This document shows, piece after piece, positions 1 to 6,799 of a stretch of DNA of 23,748 nt (the stretch's first letter is position 1; each line of letters opens with the position of its first letter). The notes beneath the pieces were generated by a model. That model saw nothing but the letters and a program-made list of their open reading frames with translations, was not told where the DNA came from and made no database searches. The stretch comes from Bacteroidales bacterium (lineage in GTDB: Bacteria > Bacteroidota > Bacteroidia > Bacteroidales > BM520). The translations under genes were made by a program, and so were the position numbers. The DNA is taken from NCBI GenBank assembly GCA_023230285.1, contig JALNXP010000009.1, positions 1-23,748 of the forward strand, written 5' to 3'.

Positions 1-332
1 ATAGTTTTGTTGATTTGACCTATTCTTTTAGTAGAATATTTAACTTTGATTTCGCTGGATTTTCCGGGCAATATCGGGGTTCTTGACCATGATGGGACGG
101 TGCAGCCGCAAGAAGACTTTGCATTTGTTAAAATTAAAGGTTCTTTACCTGTATTAGTTACTGTAAACACACATTCTCCATCGCTATTTTCCATGATTTT
201 GCCATAATCGTGAACGACTTTATCAAACTCCATATAAGGGGCATGAGAATTAGCTGATTCGTTTGCTTCCTGAGCGAATGTAAGTGTTGATATTAAACAC
301 ATTACAAACAAAAATACAATTGACTTTTTCAT
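1..332 (-). CDS. DUF1573 secreted protein, 5' part only
   Basis: Reading the minus strand from the ATG at 330-332 gives an open frame of 110 codons that runs off the left edge, so the C-terminus is missing. The protein begins with a clear Sec signal peptide (MKKSIVFLFVMCLISTLTFA, cut before Gln). The mature part contains FDKVVHDYGKI, then FTVTNTGKEPLILTNAKSSC and GCTVPSW. This is the usual core of DUF1573, an immunoglobulin-like beta-sandwich family common in secreted or periplasmic Bacteroidota proteins. The function of the family is not established; the CGC pair is a conserved feature, not a proven active site. The gene lies downstream of the EF-G2 gene on the same strand but 557 nt away, and a good -7 element (448-455) lies 115 nt upstream, so it is probably transcribed separately. 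Confidence 0.88.
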   Translation of the reverse strand, partial: MKKSIVFLFVMCLISTLTFAQEANESANSHAPYMEFDKVVHDYGKIMENSDGECVFTVTNTGKEPLILTNAKSSCGCTVPSWSRTPILPGKSSEIKVKYSTKRIGQINKT

Positions 333-447
333 CTTATAAAAATTTAATTATAATTTCAATTTATGGTGACTGTTATATAACAATGCCACCTTTATTGGTA
401 CTAATTAGCAGGTTGTATGTATCAACAACGATGCCAAAAAGGTGTTG

Positions 448-455
448 CAAAGTTA
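448..455 (-). promoter_or_regulatory. candidate -7 element upstream of the DUF1573 gene
   Basis: The minus strand reads TAACTTTG, an exact match to the Bacteroidetes -7 consensus TAnnTTTG. It lies 115 nt upstream of the DUF1573 start. No convincing TTTG -33 element is seen at the expected spacing. A second, weaker match (TACTTTCG) lies at 532-539. Confidence 0.45.
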
Positions 456-620
456 TAAAAAAAAAGAGAGAACGAGCGCATTTTAGTAAAAGAAATGCAA
501 GAAATTATATTTCGTAGATTCATTAGCATTGCGAAAGTACAATAAAGATTTCTTCCTTTACTTTTTTATGATTAGAAAAGTAACAAAAAAGTCTTCCGTT
601 GTGTCAAAACCACATCAGCC

Positions 621-666
621 AAGGCGGGTCTGCATTGTTGCTTTGCAACAATTTTGGGTTTGCCTT
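621..666. repeat. nested hairpin element (REP/MITE-like)
   Basis: A perfect 8-bp stem ATTGTTGC / GCAACAAT with a three-base TTT loop occupies 634-652. Outer arms AAGGC (621-625) and GCCTT (662-666) share the same centre, giving an imperfect hairpin of about 46 nt. On the plus strand the inner stem is followed by TTTT, so a terminator role is possible, but no plus-strand gene ends nearby. I read it as a dispersed intergenic repeat remnant. Confidence 0.5.
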
Positions 667-689
667 ATCAGTTTATAAATTCTCTGACA

Positions 690-706
690 TGACCCCGAAA
701 GGGTCA
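690..706. repeat. short hairpin TGACCC-CGAAA-GGGTCA
   Basis: A 6-bp perfect stem with a five-base CGAAA loop. The motif (CCC-CGAA-GGG followed by ACATGTTTGTA) resembles short dispersed intergenic repeats that I recall from other Bacteroidota genomes; I cannot confirm copy number from this window. No gene ends or begins close to it. Confidence 0.4.
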
Positions 707-771
707 CATGTTTGTAATTGGTAAACAGCAATTTTGCCATAAACATGTTTTATCATGTAGGGACAAAAATA

Positions 772-816
772 GCGTGGTTGCAGAGACAACAGCATGCTGT
801 GTTTATACAACCACGC
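772..816. repeat. nested palindromic element (degenerate REP/MITE-like)
   Basis: Outer arms GCGTGGTTG (772-780) and CAACCACGC (808-816) are perfect complements. They surround a perfect 12-bp palindrome ACAGCATGCTGT (789-800) whose centre lies within half a base of the outer centre. The left spacer CAGAGACA is nearly complementary to the right spacer GTTTATA, as expected if a longer perfect hairpin has decayed. Such elements are typical of non-autonomous dispersed palindromes. Confidence 0.55.
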
Positions 817-889
817 CAATAAGTTCTGTCATGCCAATAAACATTAAACGCATAGGCGTTAAAAGTTTTGGTTGGCAGCAACAATATTT

Positions 890-3025
890 TTATTCTTCTT
901 CGCCTTGTTGTTCGGCGTATTCTTTTAGCAGGCGGTCTTGAACATCTGTCGGCACTTGACGATATTCGTTAAATTTCAGTGAATATGTAGCGCGTCCTGA
1001 TGTCAAGGAGCTTAAAGTTGTTGCGTATCTGTTCATTTCAGCCAATGGAACTTGTGCGCGGATTTTCTGGAAACGACCTTCAGGGTCCATACCCATAACA
1101 ATACCTCTACGATTTTGCAAGTCGGTCATAACGCCGCCCATCATATCTTCAGGTACTAACACTTCAACATCATAAACAGGTTCCATAATTTTTGGTCCTG
1201 CGTTTTTGAAAGCTTCTCTGAAGGCATTACGACCTGCGAGTTTAAATGCCATTTCGTTTGAATCAACAGGGTGCATTTTACCGTCATAGACATAAACCAC
1301 GATGTCACGAGCATAGGAGCCGGTTAGCGGACCTTGTTCCATACGTTCCATGATACCTTTTAATATTGCCGGCATAAAGCGGGCATCGATAGAGCCACCA
1401 ACAATACAATTGTGGAACATCAATCTGCCGCCCCAATCTAATTTATATTCGTCGGTTCCTCTTACAGGGAACTCTGTTGGGAATGTATATCCTTCAACAT
1501 AAGGTTGTACCATCAAATGTACTTCACCAAACTGGCCGGCACCGCCGGATTGTTTTTTGTGACGATAGTTAGCTTTTGCAGTCTTAGTGATAGTTTCTCT
1601 GTACGGTATTTTGCATGGGAAAAGTTCGATATCTATTTTGTTGATGTTGTTGAGATACCATTTCATTGTGTTGATGTGTAATTCGCCTAAACCGCTTACC
1701 ACCATCTGACGTAGCTCACGGCTGAAGCCGGCTTTTAATGTCGGGTCTGTTTTTTGTAAATCGTTTAAGGCTACGCCTAATTTTTCATCATCGCTACTAT
1801 TTGCTGCTTTTATTGATGTAAAATATATTGGTTCCGGTATTTCAAACGGGGCGACTGTTCCTATATTTGACTTTGGACTTGCGAGTGTCTGATTTGTTCT
1901 AGAATCTCTAAGTTTTATAGTTGCTGCTATATCTCCTGCAACAACTTTTGCAACTTTTTGTCTATTTTTTCCGGCGACAACGTTAATTTGAGAAATTTTT
2001 TCCTTACCTTCGTTATTGGTGTTTACCAGTTCCATACCCTCTGATATTTCGCCACCGTATACTCTGAAATACGAAACTTCTCCCAGATGTGATTCTATGG
2101 AAGTTTTAAAAATATATGCGCAAGTAGGGTCTGTAGCTTTTGACGACAATGTTACATCCGCTGATGTAACGACAGGATTACCTTCATCAGGAGAAATTAT
2201 GTTGTTGATTGCAAAATCAAGTAAGTAATCGACTCCCATATTTTGTTTTGCAGAGACGCATATCAACGGGAACAAATCACGATTTTTAATACTTAATTTA
2301 AGACCTTTGGCAATATCTTCCGGAGAGAGCGTACCTTCTTCAAAGAATTTTTCCATAAGGGCTTCATCGCCTTCTGCGGCAGCTTCAACGAGGAAAGCTT
2401 TTAATTCTTCTGCTTTGGCAGCATTATCGCCTGTTAATTCTTCTACTGTAGCTAAGCCGCCGTCTTTGCCATATTTTAATAATTTATTGGAAAGGACATC
2501 TGCTATAGCATTGAAGCCAACACCTGCATTTACAGGAAATTGGAATGGTACTACTTTATTTCCAAAATCTTCTTTAAGTTCACGAAGCACTTCTTCATAA
2601 TTAGCTTTTTCATGGTCTAACTGATTAACCACCAAAACTACCGGTGCACCGGTTTTAGAAAGCATCCTCCATTGCATTTCTGTACCGACTTCTATACCTT
2701 CTTGGGCATTGATAAGCATAAAGGCTGCGTCTGTAACTTTAGTAGACGCATATATTTCGCCCATATAATCAACAAAACCCGGGTTGTCGATAAAATTAAT
2801 CTTATGATCTTTATACTCTGCATATAAAACAGTAGAACTTACAGAATTTAATTTTGCTAATTCTATTTCATGGTAATCGGAAACAGTATTTTTATCTTCA
2901 ATTGTTCCCCTGCGAGTAATAACACCACCTAATAATAACATGCTTTCTGACAAAGTGGTCTTTCCTGACTTAGCACCACCAACGATGTTGATGTTGCGTA
3001 TCTTAGTAGTTTCGTAAACTTTCAT
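890..3025 (-). CDS. fusA2: EF-G2-type elongation factor G paralogue with degenerate G domain
   Basis: A 711-residue protein with the full EF-G domain order: G domain (about 1-280), domain II, domain III, domain IV (with SGGAGQFGEV) and domain V. It is a paralogue, not the main EF-G. The P-loop is GGAKSGKT (16-23) rather than the GHIDAGKT type, the switch I RGIT motif is absent, the G3 motif is DNPGF (80-84) with Phe where EF-G has the catalytic His, and G4 is NQLD (134-137) instead of NKxD. It closely resembles, from memory, the Bacteroides EF-G2 family, reported in B. thetaiotaomicron to support translation without GTP hydrolysis and to aid gut colonisation under carbon limitation. The ATG at 3025 is preceded by a -7 element at 3066-3073. 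tatA lies 95 nt upstream on the same strand. Confidence 0.93.
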   Translation of the reverse strand: MKVYETTKIRNINIVGGAKSGKTTLSESMLLLGGVITRRGTIEDKNTVSDYHEIELAKLNSVSSTVLYAEYKDHKINFIDNPGFVDYMGEIYASTKVTDAAFMLINAQEGIEVGTEMQWRMLSKTGAPVVLVVNQLDHEKANYEEVLRELKEDFGNKVVPFQFPVNAGVGFNAIADVLSNKLLKYGKDGGLATVEELTGDNAAKAEELKAFLVEAAAEGDEALMEKFFEEGTLSPEDIAKGLKLSIKNRDLFPLICVSAKQNMGVDYLLDFAINNIISPDEGNPVVTSADVTLSSKATDPTCAYIFKTSIESHLGEVSYFRVYGGEISEGMELVNTNNEGKEKISQINVVAGKNRQKVAKVVAGDIAATIKLRDSRTNQTLASPKSNIGTVAPFEIPEPIYFTSIKAANSSDDEKLGVALNDLQKTDPTLKAGFSRELRQMVVSGLGELHINTMKWYLNNINKIDIELFPCKIPYRETITKTAKANYRHKKQSGGAGQFGEVHLMVQPYVEGYTFPTEFPVRGTDEYKLDWGGRLMFHNCIVGGSIDARFMPAILKGIMERMEQGPLTGSYARDIVVYVYDGKMHPVDSNEMAFKLAGRNAFREAFKNAGPKIMEPVYDVEVLVPEDMMGGVMTDLQNRRGIVMGMDPEGRFQKIRAQVPLAEMNRYATTLSSLTSGRATYSLKFNEYRQVPTDVQDRLLKEYAEQQGEEE

Positions 3026-3065
3026 TCTTTTTTTTATTTAATTAAATGCTATTTTTTTTGGGTTG

Positions 3066-3073
3066 CAAATGTA
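3066..3073 (-). promoter_or_regulatory. candidate -7 element of the EF-G2 gene
   Basis: The minus strand reads TACATTTG, matching TAnnTTTG, about 41 nt before the EF-G2 start codon. The -33 position has only TTAA at 19 nt spacing. This suggests that fusA2 has its own promoter although tatA lies just upstream in the same direction. Confidence 0.45.
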
Positions 3074-3120
3074 AATAAAAAAAGTGATAAAGTTAATATT
3101 TTGGTATAATAATTTTGATT

Positions 3121-3327
3121 TTAGAGTTTTTTTGTGTCTTGATTTCCATCTTCATCAACTTCTTCTTCACCTTCTTTCATTCCTTCTTTGAAATTTTTGA
3201 CACCCTTGCCTAATCCTTTCATTAATTCCGGGATTTTTTTACCGCCGAAAAGTATTAATATTATTAAAACAATGAGGGCTATTTCCCATCCGCCAAGAAA
3301 TCCTAATATTGTTGCTGTTGTTGACAT
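3121..3327 (-). CDS. tatA: Sec-independent protein translocase TatA
   Basis: A 68-residue protein with the TatA/E plan: a short N-terminal stretch, one membrane helix (about 15-26), the FGGKKIPEL hinge motif (27-35), an amphipathic helix ([18 protein letters not shown]) and an acidic, charged tail. TatA oligomers form the protein-conducting element of the twin-arginine pathway in the inner membrane. No tatC or tatB is in the window. Relative to E. coli TatA, the Trp before the membrane helix sits at residue 14 instead of 7, so there are about seven extra N-terminal residues (MSTTATI). The gene is divergent from a rhomboid protease gene across 115 nt. A good promoter (3344-3373) places the likely transcript start only about ten bases before the ATG. 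Confidence 0.9.
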   Translation of the reverse strand: MSTTATILGFLGGWEIALIVLIILILFGGKKIPELMKGLGKGVKNFKEGMKEGEEEVDEDGNQDTKKL

Positions 3328-3343
3328 AATTTATTTATTTTTG

Positions 3344-3373
3344 CAAAGATATAATTTTTTAATAAGATGCAAA
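3344..3373 (-). promoter_or_regulatory. tatA promoter (TTTG-N18-TATCTTTG)
   Basis: On the minus strand, TTTG (3370-3373) and TATCTTTG (3344-3351) are separated by 18 nt, an almost ideal Bacteroidetes promoter. The implied transcript has a very short leader before the tatA ATG at 3327. Confidence 0.65.
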
Positions 3374-3442
3374 ATAATTTTAGCGTTATCAACTTCTTAT
3401 TTTAATATGATAATATATTTATAACCGCTAATTTATATAGAT

Positions 3443-4153
3443 ATGGAGCAACAAGATAAAAAGACATTGATAAAAGCAATGATATTTCCGATATTGTTTG
3501 TTTTGATTTTACTCGTAGTTGAAATTATTATAACTGTCGCCAACTTAGATCCTTCGGATTTTGGTATTAAGCCATTAAGTGCCAATGGATTACTCGGCAT
3601 ATTGTCTGCTCCGTTGATACATTCCGGTTTTAAACATCTTATTTCAAATTGTGTACCTTTGCTGATACTCGGAACAGGATTATTTTATTTTTATAAAGAC
3701 ATTGCATATAAAGTATTTTTTGCTTCGTATTTTTTAGTTGGTATATTGATATGGCTTATGGCAAGAGGACCGGCTGCTCATATTGGTGCGAGCGGCATCG
3801 TCTATTCTTTAATCGCCTTTCATCTCGTAAGCGCATTGCTCAGGAGGCGTAAAGATTTAGCTGCATACTCTTTAATTGTGATTTTTTTGTACGGAAGTTT
3901 TATATGGGGTTTCTTTCCCGAATTTTTTCCCGATACTAATATAAGTTGGCAGGGACACCTATCCGGAGTTATGGTTGGCATGATACTCGGTTTCTATTTT
4001 AAAGATAAGGGACCGCAGCACGAAACATATATTTGGGAAGAAGATGAAGATGAGGACAATGAAAACGACATTTCTATATCCGATGCCAAACCTGATACGA
4101 AATCCGATACAAAACCGGTTGATGATGCCGACCGGCGAGACAGTATATTGTAA
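3443..4153 (+). CDS. rhomboid family intramembrane serine protease
   Basis: A 236-residue integral membrane protein with about six hydrophobic segments between residues 10 and 186. The rhomboid signature is complete: HSGFKHLISN with His65 and Asn69 (oxyanion side), the nucleophile Ser117 in GASG (115-118), and the catalytic His172 in GHLSG. A charged cytoplasmic-type tail follows from about residue 190, very acidic (EEDEDEDNEND) and then with repeated DTK units. Rhomboids cleave single-pass membrane proteins within or near the membrane. The neighbouring divergent gene encodes TatA, a single-pass protein with an N-terminal extension. In Providencia stuartii the rhomboid AarA is known to trim TatA, so TatA is a possible substrate here. 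Only a weak -7-like TATATTTA (3414-3421) is seen upstream. Confidence 0.9.
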   Translation: MEQQDKKTLIKAMIFPILFVLILLVVEIIITVANLDPSDFGIKPLSANGLLGILSAPLIHSGFKHLISNCVPLLILGTGLFYFYKDIAYKVFFASYFLVGILIWLMARGPAAHIGASGIVYSLIAFHLVSALLRRRKDLAAYSLIVIFLYGSFIWGFFPEFFPDTNISWQGHLSGVMVGMILGFYFKDKGPQHETYIWEEDEDEDNENDISISDAKPDTKSDTKPVDDADRRDSIL

Positions 4154-4230
4154 ATTTAGGGCTTGAATCTACCCACGATTAATGTTTAAAAATATCTTCC
4201 CTGTTCATGATAAATATTAATTAAAACAAG

Positions 4231-4238
4231 TACTTTTG
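4231..4238 (+). promoter_or_regulatory. candidate -7 element of the peptidase/PPDK-like/activase genes
   Basis: TACTTTTG matches TAnnTTTG exactly and lies 27 nt before the peptidase ATG at 4266. The -33 match is poor. It is the only good plus-strand promoter candidate between the rhomboid gene and the end of the three-gene run. Confidence 0.45.
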
Positions 4239-4265
4239 CAATGAAAATCACTAACATTTTTTATC

Positions 4266-6779
4266 ATGAAAAAAATTTTATTATCTCTTATCATCAGTTT
4301 GTTAATACTTTCGGGATTTTCACAATCAATTATTATTGAGCAATATAAAATTGCGGGACCCTACTCTATTTATGAGCCGTTTATAATAGACAGCATTAAT
4401 CCGAAGGGCGAAAAATTCAGTGATAAAAAGTTGTTACAAACGCCTATATCGTTTAATAAAGCCATGCAAAACGGCAAGATTGCAGAAGCTGACAGTTCCG
4501 GTAAAATAGTTTTAGATAAAATTTCCGGTGAAAACATCTTTTATTTACTGTCATTTCATATAAATCCAAAGCGATTTACAAAAGGGACATTAAACGTAAG
4601 CGGTTCCGGAATTTTTGAAGTATATATCAACGGCGAATCAAAGAAAGACAAGACAAAAAACGACACATTGCAAAACGTTAAGGTAGATCTATCGTTACAA
4701 CCAAATGATTATGAGATAATTATAAAATATGTAATTACCGATGATGCGAAAGATGAGATGTCATTTTCTGCATTTCTTGACATTGATGAAGCAGAAAAAG
4801 TATCCATAAGTTCAGATTTTCAAAGGTATTACACTATTTACAATCTTCAAGACAGCAAAAATCTGCGCGGGGTTTCCATTTCTTCCGGCGGCAGATACGC
4901 ATTAGTTCAATTTTCGGAGCGTGTTGCCGAAAAGAACGAATATTACACGCGACTGATTGATTTAAAAGAAGACAAGATTTTGTATAAAGATAATGATGTT
5001 TTAAACAGTGCAAGTTGGCTACCGAATAGAGAGAAGCTGTATTTCACACGCGAAGGGATGGAAGGTCGCGAGTTGGTATTTCTTGACCCTGTTAATTTTG
5101 AAGAATCTATTATAGAGACACAACTTCCTGAAGGTTCTTTTGATATTACGCCTGACGAGAAGAAGTTAATTTTCAGCATTAAGGAGGAAAGTCCTAAAAG
5201 CGAAAAAGATTTGAAAAGAATTTTAGACCCGAGCGACCGGCAGGAAAATTGGCGGAGTCGTTATAACATATCAATATATGACCTTGAGAGCGGCATTTTA
5301 GAATCTATTACTTTCGGACATACTTCAGCGTGGGTCAACGACATCAGCAAAGACAGCAAATACATTTTATTTTCTACGAGTAACGTAGATTACACCAAGC
5401 GTCCGTTTTCGACAACCAATTTGTACAGATATGACATATCGAGCCGTACAATCGACACCATATTATATGATGCGACATACGTTGATGGAGGAACATTTTC
5501 GCCGGATGGGAAGCAGTTGCTTTTAATAGGTGGACCTGAGGCTTTTGATAAAACGGGGTTGAATATTGGTGACGAAGTTATAGGCAACTCCTATGATAAT
5601 CAACTATTTATATTTGATTTAGAGAAAAAGACGGTGCGTGCGATAACAAAAGATTTTAATCCGTCAATAACATCAGCAGTATGGAGCAGTTATAACAACA
5701 AGATATATGTATTAGCAGAAGACTGTGATTATCAGCGGATTTACTCTATGGACACTAGGACCAACCGATTTGAGTTATTTAATATTCCGGAAGACTTAAT
5801 AAAGTCGTTTTCGATATCGACAGGCAGTTCTGTTTTACTATGTTATGGTCAGAGTGTTTCTAATGCAGACAGGTTGTACAGTTATAATTTAAAGAGCAAA
5901 GAGGTCAAGTGTTTATACGATTTATCTACGGAGAAGACGAGGGGTTTAATTTTAGGAGAGACGGGAGATTGGAATTTTACTTCGAGTGATGGTACGACAA
6001 TCACGGGGCGTTTTTATTTACCGCCGGATTTCGACAGCACGAAAAAATATCCTATGCTTGTATATTATTATGGAGGCACGTCACCGACGACGCGGGCGAT
6101 GGAGTTTACATATTCGATGCATTTATTTGCGAGTCAGGGATATGTAGTATACACGCTAAATCCGAGTGGGACGACAGGTTTCGGGCAGGAGTTCAGTGCG
6201 CGTCACGTCAATGCGTGGGGCAAGCGTACTGCAGATGAGATTATCTTGGGTACAAAACTGTTTTATCGGGAACACAGCTACATCGACAGCACGAAAGTAG
6301 GATGTTTTGGTGCGAGCTACGGCGGCTTTATGACGCAATATCTTCAAACACAGACAGATATATTTGCGGCAGCAGTCAGTCATGCCGGCATAAGTTCTAT
6401 AACAAGTTATTGGGGCGAAGGTTATTGGGGTATCGGCTATTGCTCTGTTGCGAATGCAGACAGTTATCCATGGAATAATCCGGAATTATTTGTAGAACAA
6501 AGTCCGTTGTTCAATGCCGACAAGATTAAAACGCCGCTATTGTTATTACACGGCAACAAAGACACCAATGTTCCGATAGGCGAAAGCATACAGATGTACA
6601 ACGCATTAAAAATCCTCGGTCGTCCGGTAGAGTTTATAATAGTAGACGGAGAAAATCACGGTATAAGTGAATACAACAAACGTATAAAGTGGCATCAAAC
6701 TATGTCGGCGTGGTTTTCAAAATGGCTGATGGGCGATAATTCGTGGTGGGAAGCAATGTATTCCGACTTAAATTTGTAG
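4266..6779 (+). CDS. secreted S9 family (prolyl oligopeptidase/DPP IV-like) serine peptidase
   Basis: An 837-residue protein with a Sec signal peptide (about 1-19, cut near GFS-Q). Residues 20-175 look like an extra N-terminal beta-sandwich (FEVYINGESKKD). A beta-propeller-like region of repeated strands with SxDG/LYFT-type blades (about 185-590) follows, then a C-terminal alpha/beta hydrolase. The triad is visible: Ser684 in GASYGGF, Asp766 in HGNKDTNVP and His798 in GENHGI. Peptidases of this family release dipeptides or acyl-amino acids from the N-termini of short peptides, and Bacteroidota keep many in the periplasm for peptide catabolism. I cannot tell from sequence whether it is DPP IV-like or acylaminoacyl-peptidase-like. 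The next gene begins 20 nt downstream and is probably cotranscribed, although no functional link is obvious. Confidence 0.9.
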   Translation: MKKILLSLIISLLILSGFSQSIIIEQYKIAGPYSIYEPFIIDSINPKGEKFSDKKLLQTPISFNKAMQNGKIAEADSSGKIVLDKISGENIFYLLSFHINPKRFTKGTLNVSGSGIFEVYINGESKKDKTKNDTLQNVKVDLSLQPNDYEIIIKYVITDDAKDEMSFSAFLDIDEAEKVSISSDFQRYYTIYNLQDSKNLRGVSISSGGRYALVQFSERVAEKNEYYTRLIDLKEDKILYKDNDVLNSASWLPNREKLYFTREGMEGRELVFLDPVNFEESIIETQLPEGSFDITPDEKKLIFSIKEESPKSEKDLKRILDPSDRQENWRSRYNISIYDLESGILESITFGHTSAWVNDISKDSKYILFSTSNVDYTKRPFSTTNLYRYDISSRTIDTILYDATYVDGGTFSPDGKQLLLIGGPEAFDKTGLNIGDEVIGNSYDNQLFIFDLEKKTVRAITKDFNPSITSAVWSSYNNKIYVLAEDCDYQRIYSMDTRTNRFELFNIPEDLIKSFSISTGSSVLLCYGQSVSNADRLYSYNLKSKEVKCLYDLSTEKTRGLILGETGDWNFTSSDGTTITGRFYLPPDFDSTKKYPMLVYYYGGTSPTTRAMEFTYSMHLFASQGYVVYTLNPSGTTGFGQEFSARHVNAWGKRTADEIILGTKLFYREHSYIDSTKVGCFGASYGGFMTQYLQTQTDIFAAAVSHAGISSITSYWGEGYWGIGYCSVANADSYPWNNPELFVEQSPLFNADKIKTPLLLLHGNKDTNVPIGESIQMYNALKILGRPVEFIIVDGENHGISEYNKRIKWHQTMSAWFSKWLMGDNSWWEAMYSDLNL

Positions 6780-6799
6780 AACAATAAATATTTATAGTT

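Larger units (their letters stand above)
333..889. other. 557-nt gene-free region with three hairpin elements
   Basis: No credible protein-coding gene is seen here. Small open frames on the plus strand have no start signals or family resemblance and consist largely of hairpin sequence. The region holds the DUF1573 upstream promoter area (about 333-540) and three separate inverted-repeat structures (621-666, 690-706, 772-816), listed individually. A small stem (AACGC/GCGTT, 847-860) lies 30 nt beyond the EF-G2 stop. It could contribute to transcription termination of that gene but is too weak to call. Confidence 0.6.

Noticed and set aside
284..517. 77-codon plus-strand open frame overlapping the DUF1573 start
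   Set aside because: It is antisense to the signal peptide of DUF1573 and shows no family or start signal.
708..941. 77-codon plus-strand open frame across the hairpin region and the end of the EF-G2 gene
   Set aside because: It is made largely of palindromic repeat sequence, overlaps the EF-G2 gene end antisense, and has no start signal.
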